Assembly (NCBI RefSeq): GCF_030247195.1
Contig: NC_080670.1
Coordinates: 162,512,080 to 162,576,079, forward strand
Source: Topomyia yanbarensis
Taxonomy: Eukaryota > Arthropoda > Insecta > Diptera > Culicidae
Length of the DNA stretch: 64,000 nucleotides
Direction of reading: 5' to 3'
How positions within the stretch are numbered: the stretch's first letter is position 1; every line of letters begins with the position of its first letter. The notes beneath the pieces were generated by a model, which was given only the letters and a program-made list of their open reading frames with translations, did no database searches and was not told where the DNA came from. This document shows positions 10,911 to 24,236 of this stretch, in pieces. Made by a program: the position numbers and the translations under genes.

Positions 10911-13900
10911 TAGGCTACCAATACTCTGCAATATTTGCAGCTGCATCTCGCAAGGAAGCCACCTTAGGCCACTCATCTTACTACTTTACTTCAACGTTGT
11001 GCAATTCAGCCCAAGTCGCTTAGTCGGCTAAGATAGGTAAGGAGGTACATTTCTTACTTGGATGGATTTGGTTATTAAAGGTAATTGAATAATTCTAAAT
11101 CTCGCCAAATTTTCGGTAACAAAATTTCTTAGAAAAAGGAAATCTAATGAATTCAACAACAGTCTATCATAACTGCTTATACCGGAGACCCACGGCTCAG
11201 TTATGCTAACGCATTGAGCCGTGTCAAATAAACAAGAAAAAAAACAGAAAAAACTGCTTATACAACTGCGAGAATTTTCTGTAAATGTGGTGTTAGAGTC
11301 ATCGCGTCAGCATCGCGAAACTTAGGGTTCATCTTCCGTACTACCGAATCATTCACAGTTCCCACAGCTCGGTCATCGGTCGGTCGGTATCGTTCGGCGA
11401 TTTGGAACCGTCCTTATAGAAACGGTTGAGAAAGAATTGAAGACATTCAATGAAACATTTATACGCTCCGCCTGAGACAGGTTCCTTCCTGAACTTATCT
11501 CTACCGACATTCCAAGCAAGTAGTACACTGTGCTGCTGTACACACAGTTTTAAACTATAATATCCTACACTCCAAGTGGACCATGTGTCTTGTAGCGACC
11601 TATTAGACATGTGAATCGTTCCTAATTACTTCCACATACCTGTACGATTGTAAAATTGTATTAAATTCGCAACACTAAACAGAACATTCTCGTTCCTCTT
11701 ATATAGCCCAGCTCCAGATCAAGAGTCCCATAAATTGTTCTGGAAATTGAAAATAAACAATCTTGTTACGTTTCCTCGAACCCTGTCTCCAATCGAGTCC
11801 GTCGAGGATCATAAAAAATACCCACACGCACACACAAACTAGCCAAAGAAAATCACAAACATTTGGCGGAAAAACACAGTCCGGAACTCCCAAACCACAA
11901 CAACGATGACGACGACAACGACGTCGGCGCCGGAACAGACCAAATCGGACGGAACAAAAGATCGTAAAAATGCGCGTCTATTTCGCATCGGAGCGGCAAA
12001 CGTTTGGATCGTAAACAAAAACGCAATAAACTTCCGCAGGAAGTTTAACCTATTCGCCATGTATAACCGATCCGACCCGACCCAACCCGTTGTCAGTGGT
12101 GTACCATTGCACCCACTGCGCACCGGTTTCGGGTTCCGTTTTACACTCGGTAAAATACTACAAACTACTCCGGGCCGGGTGAGCCAATTGGAAAATCAAT
12201 CCGCGAAAGCGCGCGCGCTCTGTTTCCAGGCAGTAACTGTAGCAATAAGTTACGTGCTAATGTCTAAGGTTTTTTGTTTTTTTTTTTTTCTTCAGTGCAG
12301 TTTGCGAACGTTTTCCGATGACGACGGCGTGCTGTGGGACGGATTGTTTGCCCTACGGGGTGTTGAAATCGCACTTTTAGTTGTTGATATACACTCACTG
12401 GTTACAGGTCGTATGTGTATAAAGCCACCGCAACTCCGGCTGCCATCGGTAGCTGTTACGCACGCAAAGCCGCAAGTGTTAGGTTTCGACAGGTGTGCGC
12501 AACATCTCAACTTCTGTAGATTGATGAGGGGGTTCAACCGCCCAACTCCGTTGGCACAGATAGACACAAACCTCTCTTGAAAATAGACACGACGTACCGA
12601 CGTAATTGATTTCTCAACATGGGAACGATGATTAAAATGATTTAAATGAGTGAATTGATTGTTGGAAGTTTTCCAGCGGCGCAAACCCGCGATGTGTGAC
12701 CTACTCCAAGGCACACTCACAAAATGAGGCACGCCGTTGTCTGAAGTTCTCGAAGCTGGAGCCGCGCAAGCGTCTCGTCTCGTTCAGGGTCACTAGGTCT
12801 AAGCGCGGCATTTCCTCGTTCCGAACAACGAACGAAGTCGTTTGTCCGCATTGGAACCGACCGACCTGCAATAGAACTATGCGGTGACAAATTGCAACAA
12901 ACCCGCCAACGATCGAACGAATGGGGAAGAGAACTGCACTGCTGCCGGCGAGCGAGGTGAAACGCCAAAACAAAATCGAGGAGGCGTCTACACAGCTCGG
13001 TCCATAAGTTTGGTGGCGGTCCCTATTACTATGTATGACGTCGCCCGCGGCCCGATCGACCCGACAGCAACAGCCGCTGCGAAGGTCTGGTTTGGTCCGG
13101 GATCAACATTAAATGATGTGTTACATCGGAACGGTCGGCTGGGGATGGAAGGAAACGTAAAGTCGAGCAGAGGAAGAAGTACATCGGTGGACACGAAAAT
13201 GTAAATACGATACAGCATTTGATTTCTTATTATGTCAATCTCTATTAGCGAGTATGGCAGTGTGTCTCCATCGATTCTACGGAGTGTGCAGCCGGAGCAA
13301 ATATGCGGTTCAGATAGGGATGCAAAGTACACCGAGAGTGGCAAAGAAAGTACAATATTTTAAACTAAACAGCATTTTTTGCAAACAAATTAGTTTATCA
13401 AAACAATTTTCAAGTTAACAAACTGCAACTTTTAACGGAATAATAACCTTTAATCGATCAACCCCACAAACCCCTATTTTAGCAACTATGATTACATCTC
13501 TAATATAGACAGGTATAATTTATAATTTAATCTCATCTGTCTACTTAGACTAGTAAGGTGTAAGTAGCGGCTGGAATGGGGGCAGGGGGACGAGTCCAAC
13601 CGTGCACATACACACACAACCCAGAACCCCCTTAAAAAGATCGTAATTGACCCGTGATCGGGTGCGCACCGTCAAATTAATGGTTTATTACCAAAAGCTA
13701 TTAGATGAGTCACCTGCGCTCTTGAAACGAGCCCTTCGATTAACCCGGACTACGATCCTACGCAGCAGCCACAGTCAGCCAACCAGCCAGACGGAGGTGC
13801 TGCTTTGATCGATGATCGACCGATTTGTTCAAAGGACGAGGATAAATTCTTTCTCCCCAGATTCGTTTACTCAACTCAGAGCGTCGTCGTTTTGAATTGA

Positions 13901-15057
13901 TGGGCTCGAACATCGTCCTACACGGTACCTTATTTTTTGTTGTTGTTCGAGTGAGCGGAACCAGGCAGATGAGTCATATCAAGTCGGATGATCAAGTGGC
14001 GTGCGAGTCCTATTTTGGCCCTGGCTTCGACGAAATTGATCGAAACACAAGAAAAATTATACGGTCCCTCCGACGGGAGATCTCTTATCTGCCATCTCTC
14101 TTGAATGGAACGGACGGGATGGAAATAAATGTGTCCGATGGAATGGGAAAGTTATGGCAAAAGATCATTTGATTTAATTTTATTTGTGCTCCATGTTCGG
14201 TAAAGTCATTATGTGTAACATTACCCAGTCTGTTGCTGGAGAAGTCCATGAAACAGGCAACTCGGCCTCTTTTTGTCCGACAGACTTGGAATGATCGTTT
14301 ACATTAAATCTCGCGAGCCCCATTTGATCGAATCAGAATCGTTGGAATGGAATTTAACACTTTTTGCCTCAGTCTCCGGCGGCGGCAACGGCGGCAGTGG
14401 CGCAGTTGTCATTCGAATTGATTTGTCATTAGCCAGTACTTGTAAGGAGAACGAAACGGTGTGTAATGGAGAAATTATGCGAATCGTGACCTAGATCAAT
14501 ACAACAAACAAGACACTATATACATTTCAGCGGAATGACATCGAGACACCCCGATTGACGACGCCTGCCCCCATCGGTCGCTGCATCTGAACAACACGAC
14601 AAAGGTCGTCAGAATTTGGAAACTGAAGAAATCGAGTAGCTTTTCAACTGTGCGTTGGTGCTACCAGTACTCGGCTGTCGCTAATTTCCAATCGGGGTCC
14701 GGACTGCCGCAAAAATTCCAAACTACGCGGAACTGTAACGCGCCGTTGCTTGCGCACGTTGTCGATCTTTGGCGTCCTCGATTGTCAAAGCCGCAAGTGT
14801 CGATGCACGGCAGTGGCGCAAACGGTTCACTAATATGGCGAGCGAACGGTTCACTGCTGTTATATTACGTGTACTTAGATGACGTTGGGACACGCGGAGA
14901 ACCGCCCATTCTTTCCATTACCGGTGTTAACTATACATAGCTGCACTAGAATAGAGCACATTTTGAAATATGTCGCGTCAAAATCTCATCCATTAATAGA
15001 AATACTATTGGAACACTATTTTCCCAACAATTATTTTTGTCAAATTTTATATTGAAG
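10911..15057. other. host-like low-repeat region without an assignable gene
   Basis: From about 11.25 kb the base composition is more balanced and no dispersed repeat is obvious until the RTE fragment. The longest plus-strand open frame is 11906-12580 (224 codons, Thr-rich start, no recognisable domain, a T-run and CAG at about 12280-12300 resembling a splice acceptor). Frames at 12884-13204 and 13897-14172 are equally unassignable. The stretch 13620-13740 has TAAT-core and TGAGTCA-type words and could be regulatory, but this is speculation. Confidence 0.35.
11190..11245 (+). mobile_element. 3' tail fragment of a non-LTR retrotransposon
   Basis: The sequence GCTAACGCATTGAGCCGTG, TCAAATAAACAAG and an A-run closely parallels the 3' end of the full-length I-clade element at 30360-30414 (GCTAACGCATTTGTGCC, ATCAAATAAACG, A-run). 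This suggests the extreme 3' end of a related element. A weaker relative lies at about 18650-18690. Confidence 0.4.
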
Positions 15058-16680
15058 AAGGTTTGTAAAGGCAACCTTCTTACGAACGAGGTGATTGAGA
15101 GGTGGAAGCAGTACTATGACGAGCACCTCAACGGTGAATCAGCAGAGGACGAAGGCGGTATGGCAACGGATCTTGGTGCACGCGCAGAAGACGATAGGTT
15201 GCCGACCCCTGATTTCCAAGAAGTCAATGAGGAGATCGGTCAACAAAGCTGCCGGTGTAGATCAACTACCCAGCGAGGTATTAAAATACGGTGGTGAAAC
15301 ACTGGCTAGAGCGCTGCATTGGGTAATCGCCGAAATTTGGGAGGAGGAGACTCTTCCGGAGGAGTGGATGGAGGGTGTCGTCTGCCCAATCTACAAAAAT
15401 GGTGACAAGTTGGATTGCTGCAACTACCGCGCGATCACACTACTTAGTGCCGCCTACAAGGTTCTCTCCCAAATTCTTTGCCGTCGATTGTTACCATTTG
15501 CAAGGAAGTTCATGGGGCACTATCAAGCGGAATTCATGGGTTCGCGCACCACCATGGACCAAATATTCGCGATTCGGCAGGTTCTGCAGAAGTGCCGCAA
15601 ATACAACATGCCCACACATCATTTGTTCATCGATTTCAAATCGGCATATGACACAATCGATCGAGATCAGCTATGGCAGATACTGCACGGGTACGGTTTT
15701 CCGAATAAGCTAACACGATTAGTCAAAGCGATGTTGGATCGGGCGATGTGCGTTGTTCGAGTATCAGGGACACTCTCGAGTCCCTTTGAATCTCGAAGAG
15801 GGTTACGGCAAGGTGATGGTCTATGGTTCCTGCTATTCAACGTTGCGTTAGAAGGTGTAACAAGGAGACAAGAGTGGCACGATCGTCAGGAAGTCCGTTC
15901 AGCTTCTTGGCTTCGCCGACGACATTGACATAATGGTACGGAGCTTTGAGGCGATGTCGGAAACGTACATCAGATTGAAGGGTGAAGCCAGCAGGATTGG
16001 AATTGCCATCAACGTTTCGAAGACAAAATACATGAGAGGAAGAGGTTCTAGAGACGACAATGTGAACCTCCCATCCCGAGTTCGGATTGACGGTGAGGAA
16101 ATCGAGATGGTCGACGAATTCGTGTATTTGGGCTCACTGGTAACCGTCGACAATGATACAAGCAGAAAAATTCAGAAACGGATATTGGCGGGAAATCGTG
16201 CCTACTTTGGACTCCGGAGGAAGCTCCGGTCGAACAAAATTCGCCACCGCACGAAGTTGATTATAAGACGCTGATTAGACCGGTGGTCCTCTACGGCCAC
16301 GAGACCTGCACTATGCTCGTGGTGGACCAACGCGCCCTTGGAGTTTTCGAACGGAAGGTGCTGCGTACCATCTATGGTGGCGTGCAGATGGAAGACGGAA
16401 CGTGGCGTAGGCGAATGAACCATGATGTTGGATCAGCTGCTGCAAGAACCATCCATCGCGCATACCGCAAAAAATAGTACGTTTGAGGTGGGCTGGACAC
16501 ATCGTATGAATGTCAGACGCGGACCCGGTGAAGATGATTCTTGAGGGCGACCCTGCAGGAAGAAGAAGATGGGGTGCACAACGAGTACTACGAGGCTGGC
16601 GACAAGCAGCAATGGACCGAGTGGAGTGGAGACGGCTTCTGCATACAGCAAGAGACAACAAGGCTCTAGCCTGAACGGTA
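15058..16680 (+). pseudogene. 5'-truncated, frameshifted RTE-clade reverse transcriptase
   Basis: Open frames in different phases (15037-15297, 15095-15928, 15933-16274, 16283-16477) together cover the RT half of an RTE-type ORF. The order is a linker ending NEVIERWKQYYDEHLNGE, then NYRAITLLSAAYKVLSQIL, then HLFIDFKSAYDTIDRDQL (first catalytic Asp), then ESRRGLRQGDG. A phase change at about 15840 is followed by LLGFADDIDIM (catalytic FADD), then SKTKYM, DEFVYLGSLV and the C-terminal VFERKVLRTIYGG. The endonuclease half is missing. Frameshifts near 15240, 15840 and 16270 make it inactive. A 19-bp similarity with two mismatches between 15058-15076 and 16689-16707 might be a target duplication but overlaps coding sequence on the left. 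Confidence 0.85.
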
Positions 16681-17507
16681 AGGTAAGTAAGGTTTATAAA
16701 GGCTACCAAAGTGCTTTTATATATTTCTAGCATAATTAAAAACGGATCAGGGGTCTTATTCTCACAGTCATGTCACCAGAGGACTAGAGTTAAGCTCAGT
16801 TAATTAAGTTCCATAATCGGATTCACAAAGATCACACGAATAATACTCAGCACGCTGAATAGTAGCCATGTGGTAATTGAGTAGATAATGTCCAGTCAGT
16901 GCCCTGACTGGAATTCTACAATGCTTCCAAAAATGCAATTTAAAACTATTTTTTGCCGTTCTGCGCATGTTAGTCAATATATTAGATTTCTCTAATATGC
17001 TAAATCCATTTAATCTTTACTGAATAAATGTCTAATTAATCTGTTATTTTTTCTGTTATTTCTTGTTCGGCGACACTCAAAAGTACACGGAAATATGCAA
17101 ACCAAATACAACACAAATGCCCACGCGATTAAAAGAACACGCACAATAACATACAAACGATCGAACCTTTCGCTATAATACAAACCCGTTCGCAAATACG
17201 ATAATACACCCATACCTATGCCTAGAATTTCACTATCATATAAAGTTCCAGACGATTAAGTCAACCATACCATAACAATAACGACACCCGCGAATGTCCG
17301 CGAGTATGCTCATTCAAAAGCTTTTCATTATCTCTTTGAAATTAGTGTATGAAAGTTTTGTGAAAACTTACGATAAGCAGTCCAAATTTGAAAAAAAACC
17401 CTTCAATGGAGACGCATGATCATTACTAATATTAATTTTGGATAATCCCTTTATAGCTAGAATAAAGAAAAGAATACATGCGTTACTTTCAAATATTATT
17501 GAGGGGA

Positions 17508-17930
17508 TTATCTACAATAGTGATTCTCAACCTGGGATCCGCTGACCCCTAGGAGGGCATGAAAAGGTTTCTTGGGGTCCGCGAAGATGAATTTCTTTTC
17601 CGGTTGGATATGGAAATTTGAAGCTTTTTTGCAACAAACAGAAAATATTATATCGATAGCAAACAAACAAATCTCTACAAACAATATTATATAGTCGCCT
17701 CTTGCTGCGCAGTGCAGTGAATCAGCTAAAATAAAAGAACCTGTGAAATAGGAACATTTAATTTCGATTGGTTTTAAACAAAATCTTTGATCTAGATTAC
17801 ATAAAGTTGAACTTCTAATAAAAGTGAGAACGGACCTTAATCTCGATGAAGTGACATACATACAGTTACACCACGTGAGAAACTGTGTATAGATAACGTT
17901 TAAAAGTGTATTCCAGGCAGAAAACTTCAT
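17508..17930 (-). pseudogene. possible hAT transposase C-terminus and element end
   Basis: The plus-strand motif TGATTCTCAACCTGGGATCC at 17521-17540, followed by TGACCCCTAGGAGG and GGGGTCCGCGAAG, resembles ends seen in some animal hAT transposons. A minus-strand open frame of 140 codons runs through it and includes SRLRSVLTFI, which faintly recalls the C-terminal segment of hAT transposases. The rest of the frame is not recognisable, and no opposite end or duplication was found. Confidence 0.3.
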
Positions 17931-18334
17931 TGCAAAGAACTACATGCAACACAACGTTGAATATGAGGGTAAAACCATTATCCTGTACATATGGACAACA
18001 ATTAAGTTGTAGTGCGCTTACACGACCTAGCACCACGTATTAGATCAGAACACTTTGAAAGATAGATGTCAAAATAGGGAGAAGCTGAAATCGTTACAAA
18101 CGATACTTGAGGAAAAAAATTAGTGGCATTCCCAACGGCGTTCCTGTTGTTCAAATGCGGATGTCAAATAACGCTGTGCACGCACCTACCGTTGTCACAT
18201 CCATACGCGTCAGTTTTGTAACCAGATGGCACGTTACGGAAAACAATCGTTCTACTACAACCAATATCACAAAAAAGTTTTCAACAAAACAATAAATTAG
18301 TCAACCAAAAACTGATGCGCTTTGTATATCGAAA

Positions 18335-18597
18335 CTAACTTATAGAATCCAGTGTCTCCAAAACAACAACCAGCACAATGAATTCCGATAAAATCGGATT
18401 TACTACAGCGACCTTAAGAGCAGGAACCAAATAAGAACTTCCGACTACGAACATCATGAAAGCTGTACCGATCAAGACATGGACGTGAGCGATAATGCGA
18501 GAGAATGCAAATGGACTGACTCCTAAGCTATGGTGAACAACACAGCTAATGCATCACCGCCTGGAAAAAGGTTCTCGACAAGACCCTGCTGTACCAA
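18335..18597 (-). pseudogene. unidentified hydrophobic minus-strand reading frame, frameshifted
   Basis: On the minus strand a 73-codon open frame ending at 18335 contains FSRIIAHVHVLIGTAFMMF and then VVGSSYLVPALKVAVVNP, two strongly hydrophobic segments with a His-x-His pair. Immediately upstream, in another phase, QQGLVENLFPGGDALAVLF is also open, so one frameshift would link them. The pattern AHVH..G....M...G..YL.P loosely recalls heme-copper oxidase-type membrane proteins, but I cannot identify it. It has no clear start codon and could be chance. Confidence 0.2.
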
Positions 18598-19532
18598 GTA
18601 ACTTTGTGATATTCTTTTATTTTTACATAATGTAAAAACATGAACAGCTCAGTTTTGCTAACGCAATTGTAACAAAAATAAATATGAAAATTGATGTTAA
18701 ACTATGGGGATCCATAACAACCCAAAGTGATTCCGAAGGAGTTCATGATACGAAAAGGTTGAAAATGTAAATTCGTTGATTAGTATTCGCAAATGTGAAA
18801 AACAAGCTTTCGAGAAAAACGCTATTAAAGTTGCCGATAGATTTAAATCGGCGTGTGTTACAGCAAATACGCGCGAGGAATGCATGACAGTTTAAAACAA
18901 AAGAAGTTCAGCGTGCGTTAAGCAGATAACAAAAAGTCGATTTTTTGCCCATTACACCAGACGCCCCCTTAAAATTCAGTAAATATTTCAACCTATTGAA
19001 CTATATTATTAAATGTGTCTGGAACTATTTCACGATAACTTGCGCAGTTGTTGTCAGCTTTAGTAAAAACAGGTGAGTTCACGCTTATTTCTTTCTAGTC
19101 ATTTGGTGACACTGTTCGGATAAGTATTTGTGTTTTACTGATTCATCTTACGATAACCTATTTAAATAGCTATAACCTGTGATTTAGACAAGACTTGCGC
19201 ACCAAAGTAAGTAGTAAGTTAGGTTAGTAACTGTGAAAGGTGATCATTTGAGTGCTTACAGTTAGAAGTATTATCCGTGAAACTGAAATTTTTGCTACGA
19301 CTCTGATAAGATTCAGCGGGAGCAGTGCTGCCAGGGAAAACTTATGAAACCAAAATTCTAGGAGTCGTATTGAGCATCGGAAGGTAAAAATTAAGCAGCT
19401 TCTAGCACTGCAAGAGAAGCACCCATCTTGATCAAAACGGATTTTTCGTTTGTCTTAATCCCAACAGTCCAAAAGAAAAATAATGTTGAAACCCTACAGA
19501 GACTAAAAAAGTTGGGCATGAAAGGGTTAAGG

Positions 19533-21001
19533 CAGAGGCGACGCGTCGGTACGTTCAACCTGTTCATTGAACAGGTAAGCCAAATCAGACAAACCGAAAC
19601 CCATTTCAAGTTTAAATTACCTGTAGAACCCTACAAAAAAAATTCAATGAATAAAATACAATAAAATAAAACACTAGTTATTCAGATTTGAACGATAAAC
19701 CAACCGGTCTCCAGTAAAATTTCAGAAAATGGATTCACCAGTTCATCCTCAAACATGCACGCATCTCGTACTCTCACCGCACGCTTTTGATGAAGTAGCA
19801 ACAACAGTATGGGTGATGGCTGCAACAGGTTTTTTTCTATTCTCTTTTGCACCGGTTCAAATCAAATATTGAACCAGCTCTGTGTGCGAAACGAGAGCGC
19901 TTTTTAATTTTCCAACACGCTTCGCAGTAGTGGCATACGTTCACAGCTGTCGGTCGAACGCTTGTTTTCTTGGGTAGTCTAACCAGATGTTTCTGCCCTT
20001 GGGACATATTAGTTATAAGCACGTATGGATTTGGTTGGTTCAACGAAAGTAATGAACCATCTTTCTGCTTCGTAGAAATTGTTTGTTCTTTGTATTTACA
20101 CATTGAAAACATGTGTACTGAAAATGTAAAATGGACATAATGGATTTCATTCGAATCGTTTCGCGTTCTATTGCAATAATGTTAAGTCTCTTTCTTACGA
20201 CATTTTGCCAGGAAAATGATTTTTTTGGAATTGAATGTGGACCATTTTAATTTCTCTCCTGTTTGGTAGAATTTATAGATGATTTCAAACAGGTTAATAA
20301 ATGTTTCAACCTCTCTTATACAGAAGAAGGAATGATTCTCGGTGTAAAAAAAAAGATTCTACATTGGAGGTTAATTCCAATCATAACAAGACTTATGACA
20401 TTCAATAACGCCTTTAGACATGGTTGTTGAAATTTAAGTTGAGAAATCTTTTTCAATGCGAAGTAAGTGGTTGCCTATACGGACAGGGATGCCGTTATGC
20501 CAGATTTATCTGGCACAGCCAGAGTTTTTTGCAGCTTCCAGACAAAAAGACAAACTTCTCATTCTGCCAGATTTTTAAATTAAAGAAGTGTTTGCACACA
20601 TATTTTGGCAATTTGGGGCATATTTTGCCAAATTTATCAAAAATCGATTGGAAAATTCTGATGACTTTGAGATCGCTGTTAAGTGACAGATTTGTCCAGA
20701 CATTTTTAGATGATCACTCAAATATTCTTTGAAAAATAGTAGCAACCCTGTATACGGATGTAATATATCTTTTTTGCTTTTTTGTGCGGGACTCTCTTGA
20801 ATTAGGTATTTCATAAGATGTTTGTTTGATAATTCACCGATGGGTTTTGACAACAAATTTGTTTTGCTCAACTCCTGCGATCACAAAAACCCGTCCGCCG
20901 AACATCTTTCGTTGGTACTATTCGTTCGATGTTAGAATCGTCGATTTTGAGGGATTTTGTGGTATTGAACAGGTTGACGGTGGAACCACGCGTCGCCTCT
21001 G
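19533..21001. mobile_element. hAT-like non-autonomous element D, copy 1
   Basis: The ends CAGAGGCGACGCGT (19533 on) and ACGCGTCGCCTCTG (ending 21001) are inverted repeats, flanked by the perfect 8-bp duplication GGTTAAGG (19525-19532 and 21002-21009). The CAGNG terminus and 8-bp duplication are hAT hallmarks. Subterminal AACCTGTTCA words occur at both ends, one as the palindrome ACCTGTTCATTGAACAGGT. Small internal frames (minus 19837-20112, plus 20424-20732, minus 20575-20871) recur in copy 2 but match no transposase I know. The element is 1469 bp and probably non-autonomous. Confidence 0.8.
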
Positions 21002-21009
21002 GGTTAAGG

Positions 21010-21440
21010 TTATTGCGTTTCAGCATTTAAAATGAATTCAGCATACCATTTGACCCGTTAGATCAAAATTCTTATTTTTGAGCCACCCTGATAACTAGTA
21101 AGGTTCATTTCAGATATATTTAAATATCCAAACAGAAATTTAGAGCTCAAATATTTCTTTAAAATTATGAACCATTACGACGAAATAATTATTTTATAGC
21201 CACCCTGCTTAGTAGTAAAGGTTTTTTTTTCTAATAACGCACACTAAAGTTACTAAACAAAAACTCGAAGAAATACTTCGGCAAGATAAATATTTTTGAG
21301 CCATCCTAATTAATAATAAATGTTTATTTTCGATATGTGTTAATTTCAAGATAAATCCAGTGTACCAAAAATTACTTAAAAACATCTTATTTGAACCGAA
21401 ACTACAAAATTTTAACTTTTGTTCTAACCCGACATTTGTT
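21010..21440. repeat. short AT-rich tandem repeat, ~110-bp unit, three copies
   Basis: Three diverged copies begin with a GAGCCACCCTGATAACTAGTAAGG-like segment at about 21078, 21196 and 21298. Each is followed by AT-rich sequence with TTATTTT or ATATTTTTGAGCC. No coding potential is seen. Confidence 0.45.
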
Positions 21441-21467
21441 CTAAGCCGAGCCACTGTGCAACGTGGT

Positions 21468-24236
21468 AGCACTTACGAATTTATAAACGCAGTCTCATGT
21501 GTCAACATACAATCGCCCGCTCTCGTGCGTTCATGAGACATACTCGTTCGGGAGCTCCCACTTAATGTCTCATGGCGCCATAGTCGTAGACCCCGGTGAG
21601 ATGTGGGAGCATGCTTTCTTCCTTCATTTGAACCGAACACTTAAAATCAAACATCAGTATGCCGTCTCGCACGAATATTCAAATCCCACGCGAATATACA
21701 ACCGGCTACACGATTATATAAACAAATTGAAACCCGCGAAGTTATAAACACGCTAGTATATGCTACATGGAAAGACCCACGCAATTAAACAAGTTAACAT
21801 ACAAATGCTCGTACGTTCGCGATAATGCAAACCTGGCCATGCATGCGATCATGTAATCGCGACCATCTGCGTACACCTACGCCTGCGATCTAGCATGGTT
21901 CGGTGAACGTGCCAATATGTTAGCACTTACGAATCTATCCCTCAAAAAGGCAAGCTAAAATTGTGACTTCAAGAAGCACCGCTCCTACGACCCAATGAAA
22001 TCAAAAGCCTTTTTTGCCATTTTATCAGTGAGAGAATCGAAAGCCCAAAAACGCTCGACCTCTACCTTCGGCTCTAGCAACTGTCTTGGTCTCAAAAAAA
22101 GCAAGCTTCATGCACTAGAAATCTTAGGGTGCCAGGGCCAAGGATAGTCTAGTAATATGGGAGAGCTCACGTTTTTTCGAGATTGCATCAATTTGTTTTC
22201 GAGATTACATCAAATCGCAACGTTACATGAATTTTAAAGTCATTTGGCATCCAAAATACAAATTCGATTTTGAAATTTTCCGTTACTCCCTCCTTTGAGA
22301 ATTTTTCATTTCAGTTCATATGGGAATTTGCTGTGTGTTCGCACTCTTCAACCCGTAACTCCGAAACCAGAAGTCCAATCAACAAAAAATTCAATAGCAG
22401 CCGAATAGAAGATTGTACCTTTAATTTGAGACTAAGTTTGTGCAAATCGGTCCAGCCATCTCTGAGAAACAGAGGTGACATTTTTTTCTACATACACACA
22501 CACATACATACGCACACAGAAATTTTCCGATCTCGACGAACTGAGTCGAATGGCATATAACATTCGGCCCTCCGGGCCAGGATTAGGTCGACTATTTTTA
22601 GAGCGATTGCATAACCTTTCTATATGAGAAAGGCAAAACCTATTAGTTGTCGCTTTGTAATAAGCGTAGTTGTTCGTACTAGTGTACAATTGTTATGTGC
22701 TAGCCGTATGTCTATCTATGTATGTGCTCGTCTGAGTATTTGTGACAGTTGAGTCAGGGAACGGATGCAGAACTGGCGTATATGATAGAATAGTGACTAA
22801 TACTTCTGCTGATCAATTTGTGCATTTGGTTCTATTCATTCGGGAAAGTCAGATTGGATAAATTAGGGTACAATGAATTTACCGACGCACATGAGTCATC
22901 CATTCCCGACCAGCTTAACATGATGAAAGTCTAACAGCATGCAATTGTCGTTAATGGTGAATATACAACATTTGCTGAATTTAAACGCGTTTGATTGCAT
23001 GTTACATGTGTTTTTCTATTCTACTTCATTAGTCTGTACTTTTGCACATCTATTAGTATGCTTTTCCATTACGGATGCATACCAAAATAGTATCGGTCAA
23101 TTTATACATTTCTAATCAAGCTCTTTACATCTTTTTTTCTTTATTCAGCATGTTATGATTCTTTTATTGGTATATCTCTACTATATGCATCTATACTCAT
23201 ATAAATACAAACGCTCGAGGCCTTCGCGATAACACAAACCTGGCCACAAACGCGACTATGCAATTGCAGTAATGCACACATACTTACGCCCGCGATTTTG
23301 CCTATATGAAAAAAAACCCCGGTAGTTAAGTAAACGTAGCATCTTTAAACTTCTAAACGCGGTCTCAAACATTAACCCACCACTCGCGCGATCATGAAAC
23401 GGGGTCACGTTCGGAAGTCTTACCTCGGTCCTAGCAGTCTGGGCTAATGTCTTCAGTTGAACCAATCAAAAAAGTGACGTTCATATTCACTAAACAACAC
23501 GTTCCATGGTGACATGACCTGAAACTCTAGTGATATGGGAAGCGGACTCTCTTCTACCATCTGTACTTTACAATTAAAATTAAGCATCAGATTCACGATT
23601 TGCGAGCGATCAAACAAGAATACACGCTACAGCATTATAAAATCGAAATTATACACGCGAAGTTACATACACGTTAATATACAAATGCTTGAATCCTTCA
23701 CGACCATCCACGGCATCTACACCTGCGATCTCGTATACATGATAACATCCCGGTGATAAAGTGAATGTCTCAGCTCCTATAAATTTTCACACGCGGTCTC
23801 AAGCGTGAACCTAAAAACTCTCACGGTCGCATGATCATAAATCGGTCACTTCCGGTTGTTTCTATCATTGATATCAGGAGACTAGGTCCATGCCTTCAAT
23901 TGGATCAATTAAAAAAAGAAAGCTCTCATATCCACTGGACACCACGTTGCATGGCGACGTGACCGAGGACTTTGGTGATATGGTGTAACTTACTCCCTGT
24001 CAGAATGTGAATTGTACACCAAAACTAACTATCAGAATGAAGGTCCGCGTGACCATTGAAGAACGCACGTGTGTATAGGAATGGCCACACGGTTACAAAA
24101 TCCAGTTTTGTACACGCGAAGTCACATGAACGCGAGCACGTTAACACGTTAACATACGAACGCTTAAGCCCTTCGCGATTAACAACGCACACTTACGTTC
24201 GCGATCGCGCAAACTTAAGAACACCCCGGTAATAAG
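21468..24236 (+). repeat. ACGCG-rich degenerate repeat array, block E1a
   Basis: Recurrent anchors include AGCACTTACGAA (21469, 21919), GCGGTCTCAAAC, TCATGAATCGGTCACG, CTCTAGTGATATGG (about 22148, 23525, 23968), CACGCGAAGTTACATACACG and GAGCCCTTCGCGAT. Neighbouring copies are about 440-450 bp apart. The array is interrupted by another repeat at about 22170-22640 and by element D copy 2 at 24237. Small frames ending in ITSR arise from the repeat and are not genes. Confidence 0.7.
22170..22640 (+). mobile_element. dispersed culicine-type repeat ending CCTTTCTATATGAGAAAGG
   Basis: The right part contains CCGTAACTCCGAAACCAG, AATCGGTCCAGCCATCTCTG, a CACACATACATACGCACACA microsatellite, ACATTCGGCCCTCCGGGCC and finally CCTTTCTATATGAGAAAGGC. 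From memory, this order of words is characteristic of a very abundant Aedes repeat. The right boundary is near 22636; the left boundary is uncertain. There is no coding capacity. Confidence 0.6.

Larger units (their letters stand above)
16691..19532. other. no confident gene; two doubtful fragments
   Basis: AT-rich intergenic sequence. The two items worth noting, a hAT-like end at 17508-17930 and a hydrophobic minus-strand frame at 18335-18597, are listed separately. I see nothing else that can be supported. Confidence 0.4.

Noticed and set aside
15058..16707. 19-bp target duplication of the RTE fragment
   Set aside because: The left copy appears to lie within RTE coding sequence (KGNLLTNE), so the similarity may be coincidental; left as uncertain.
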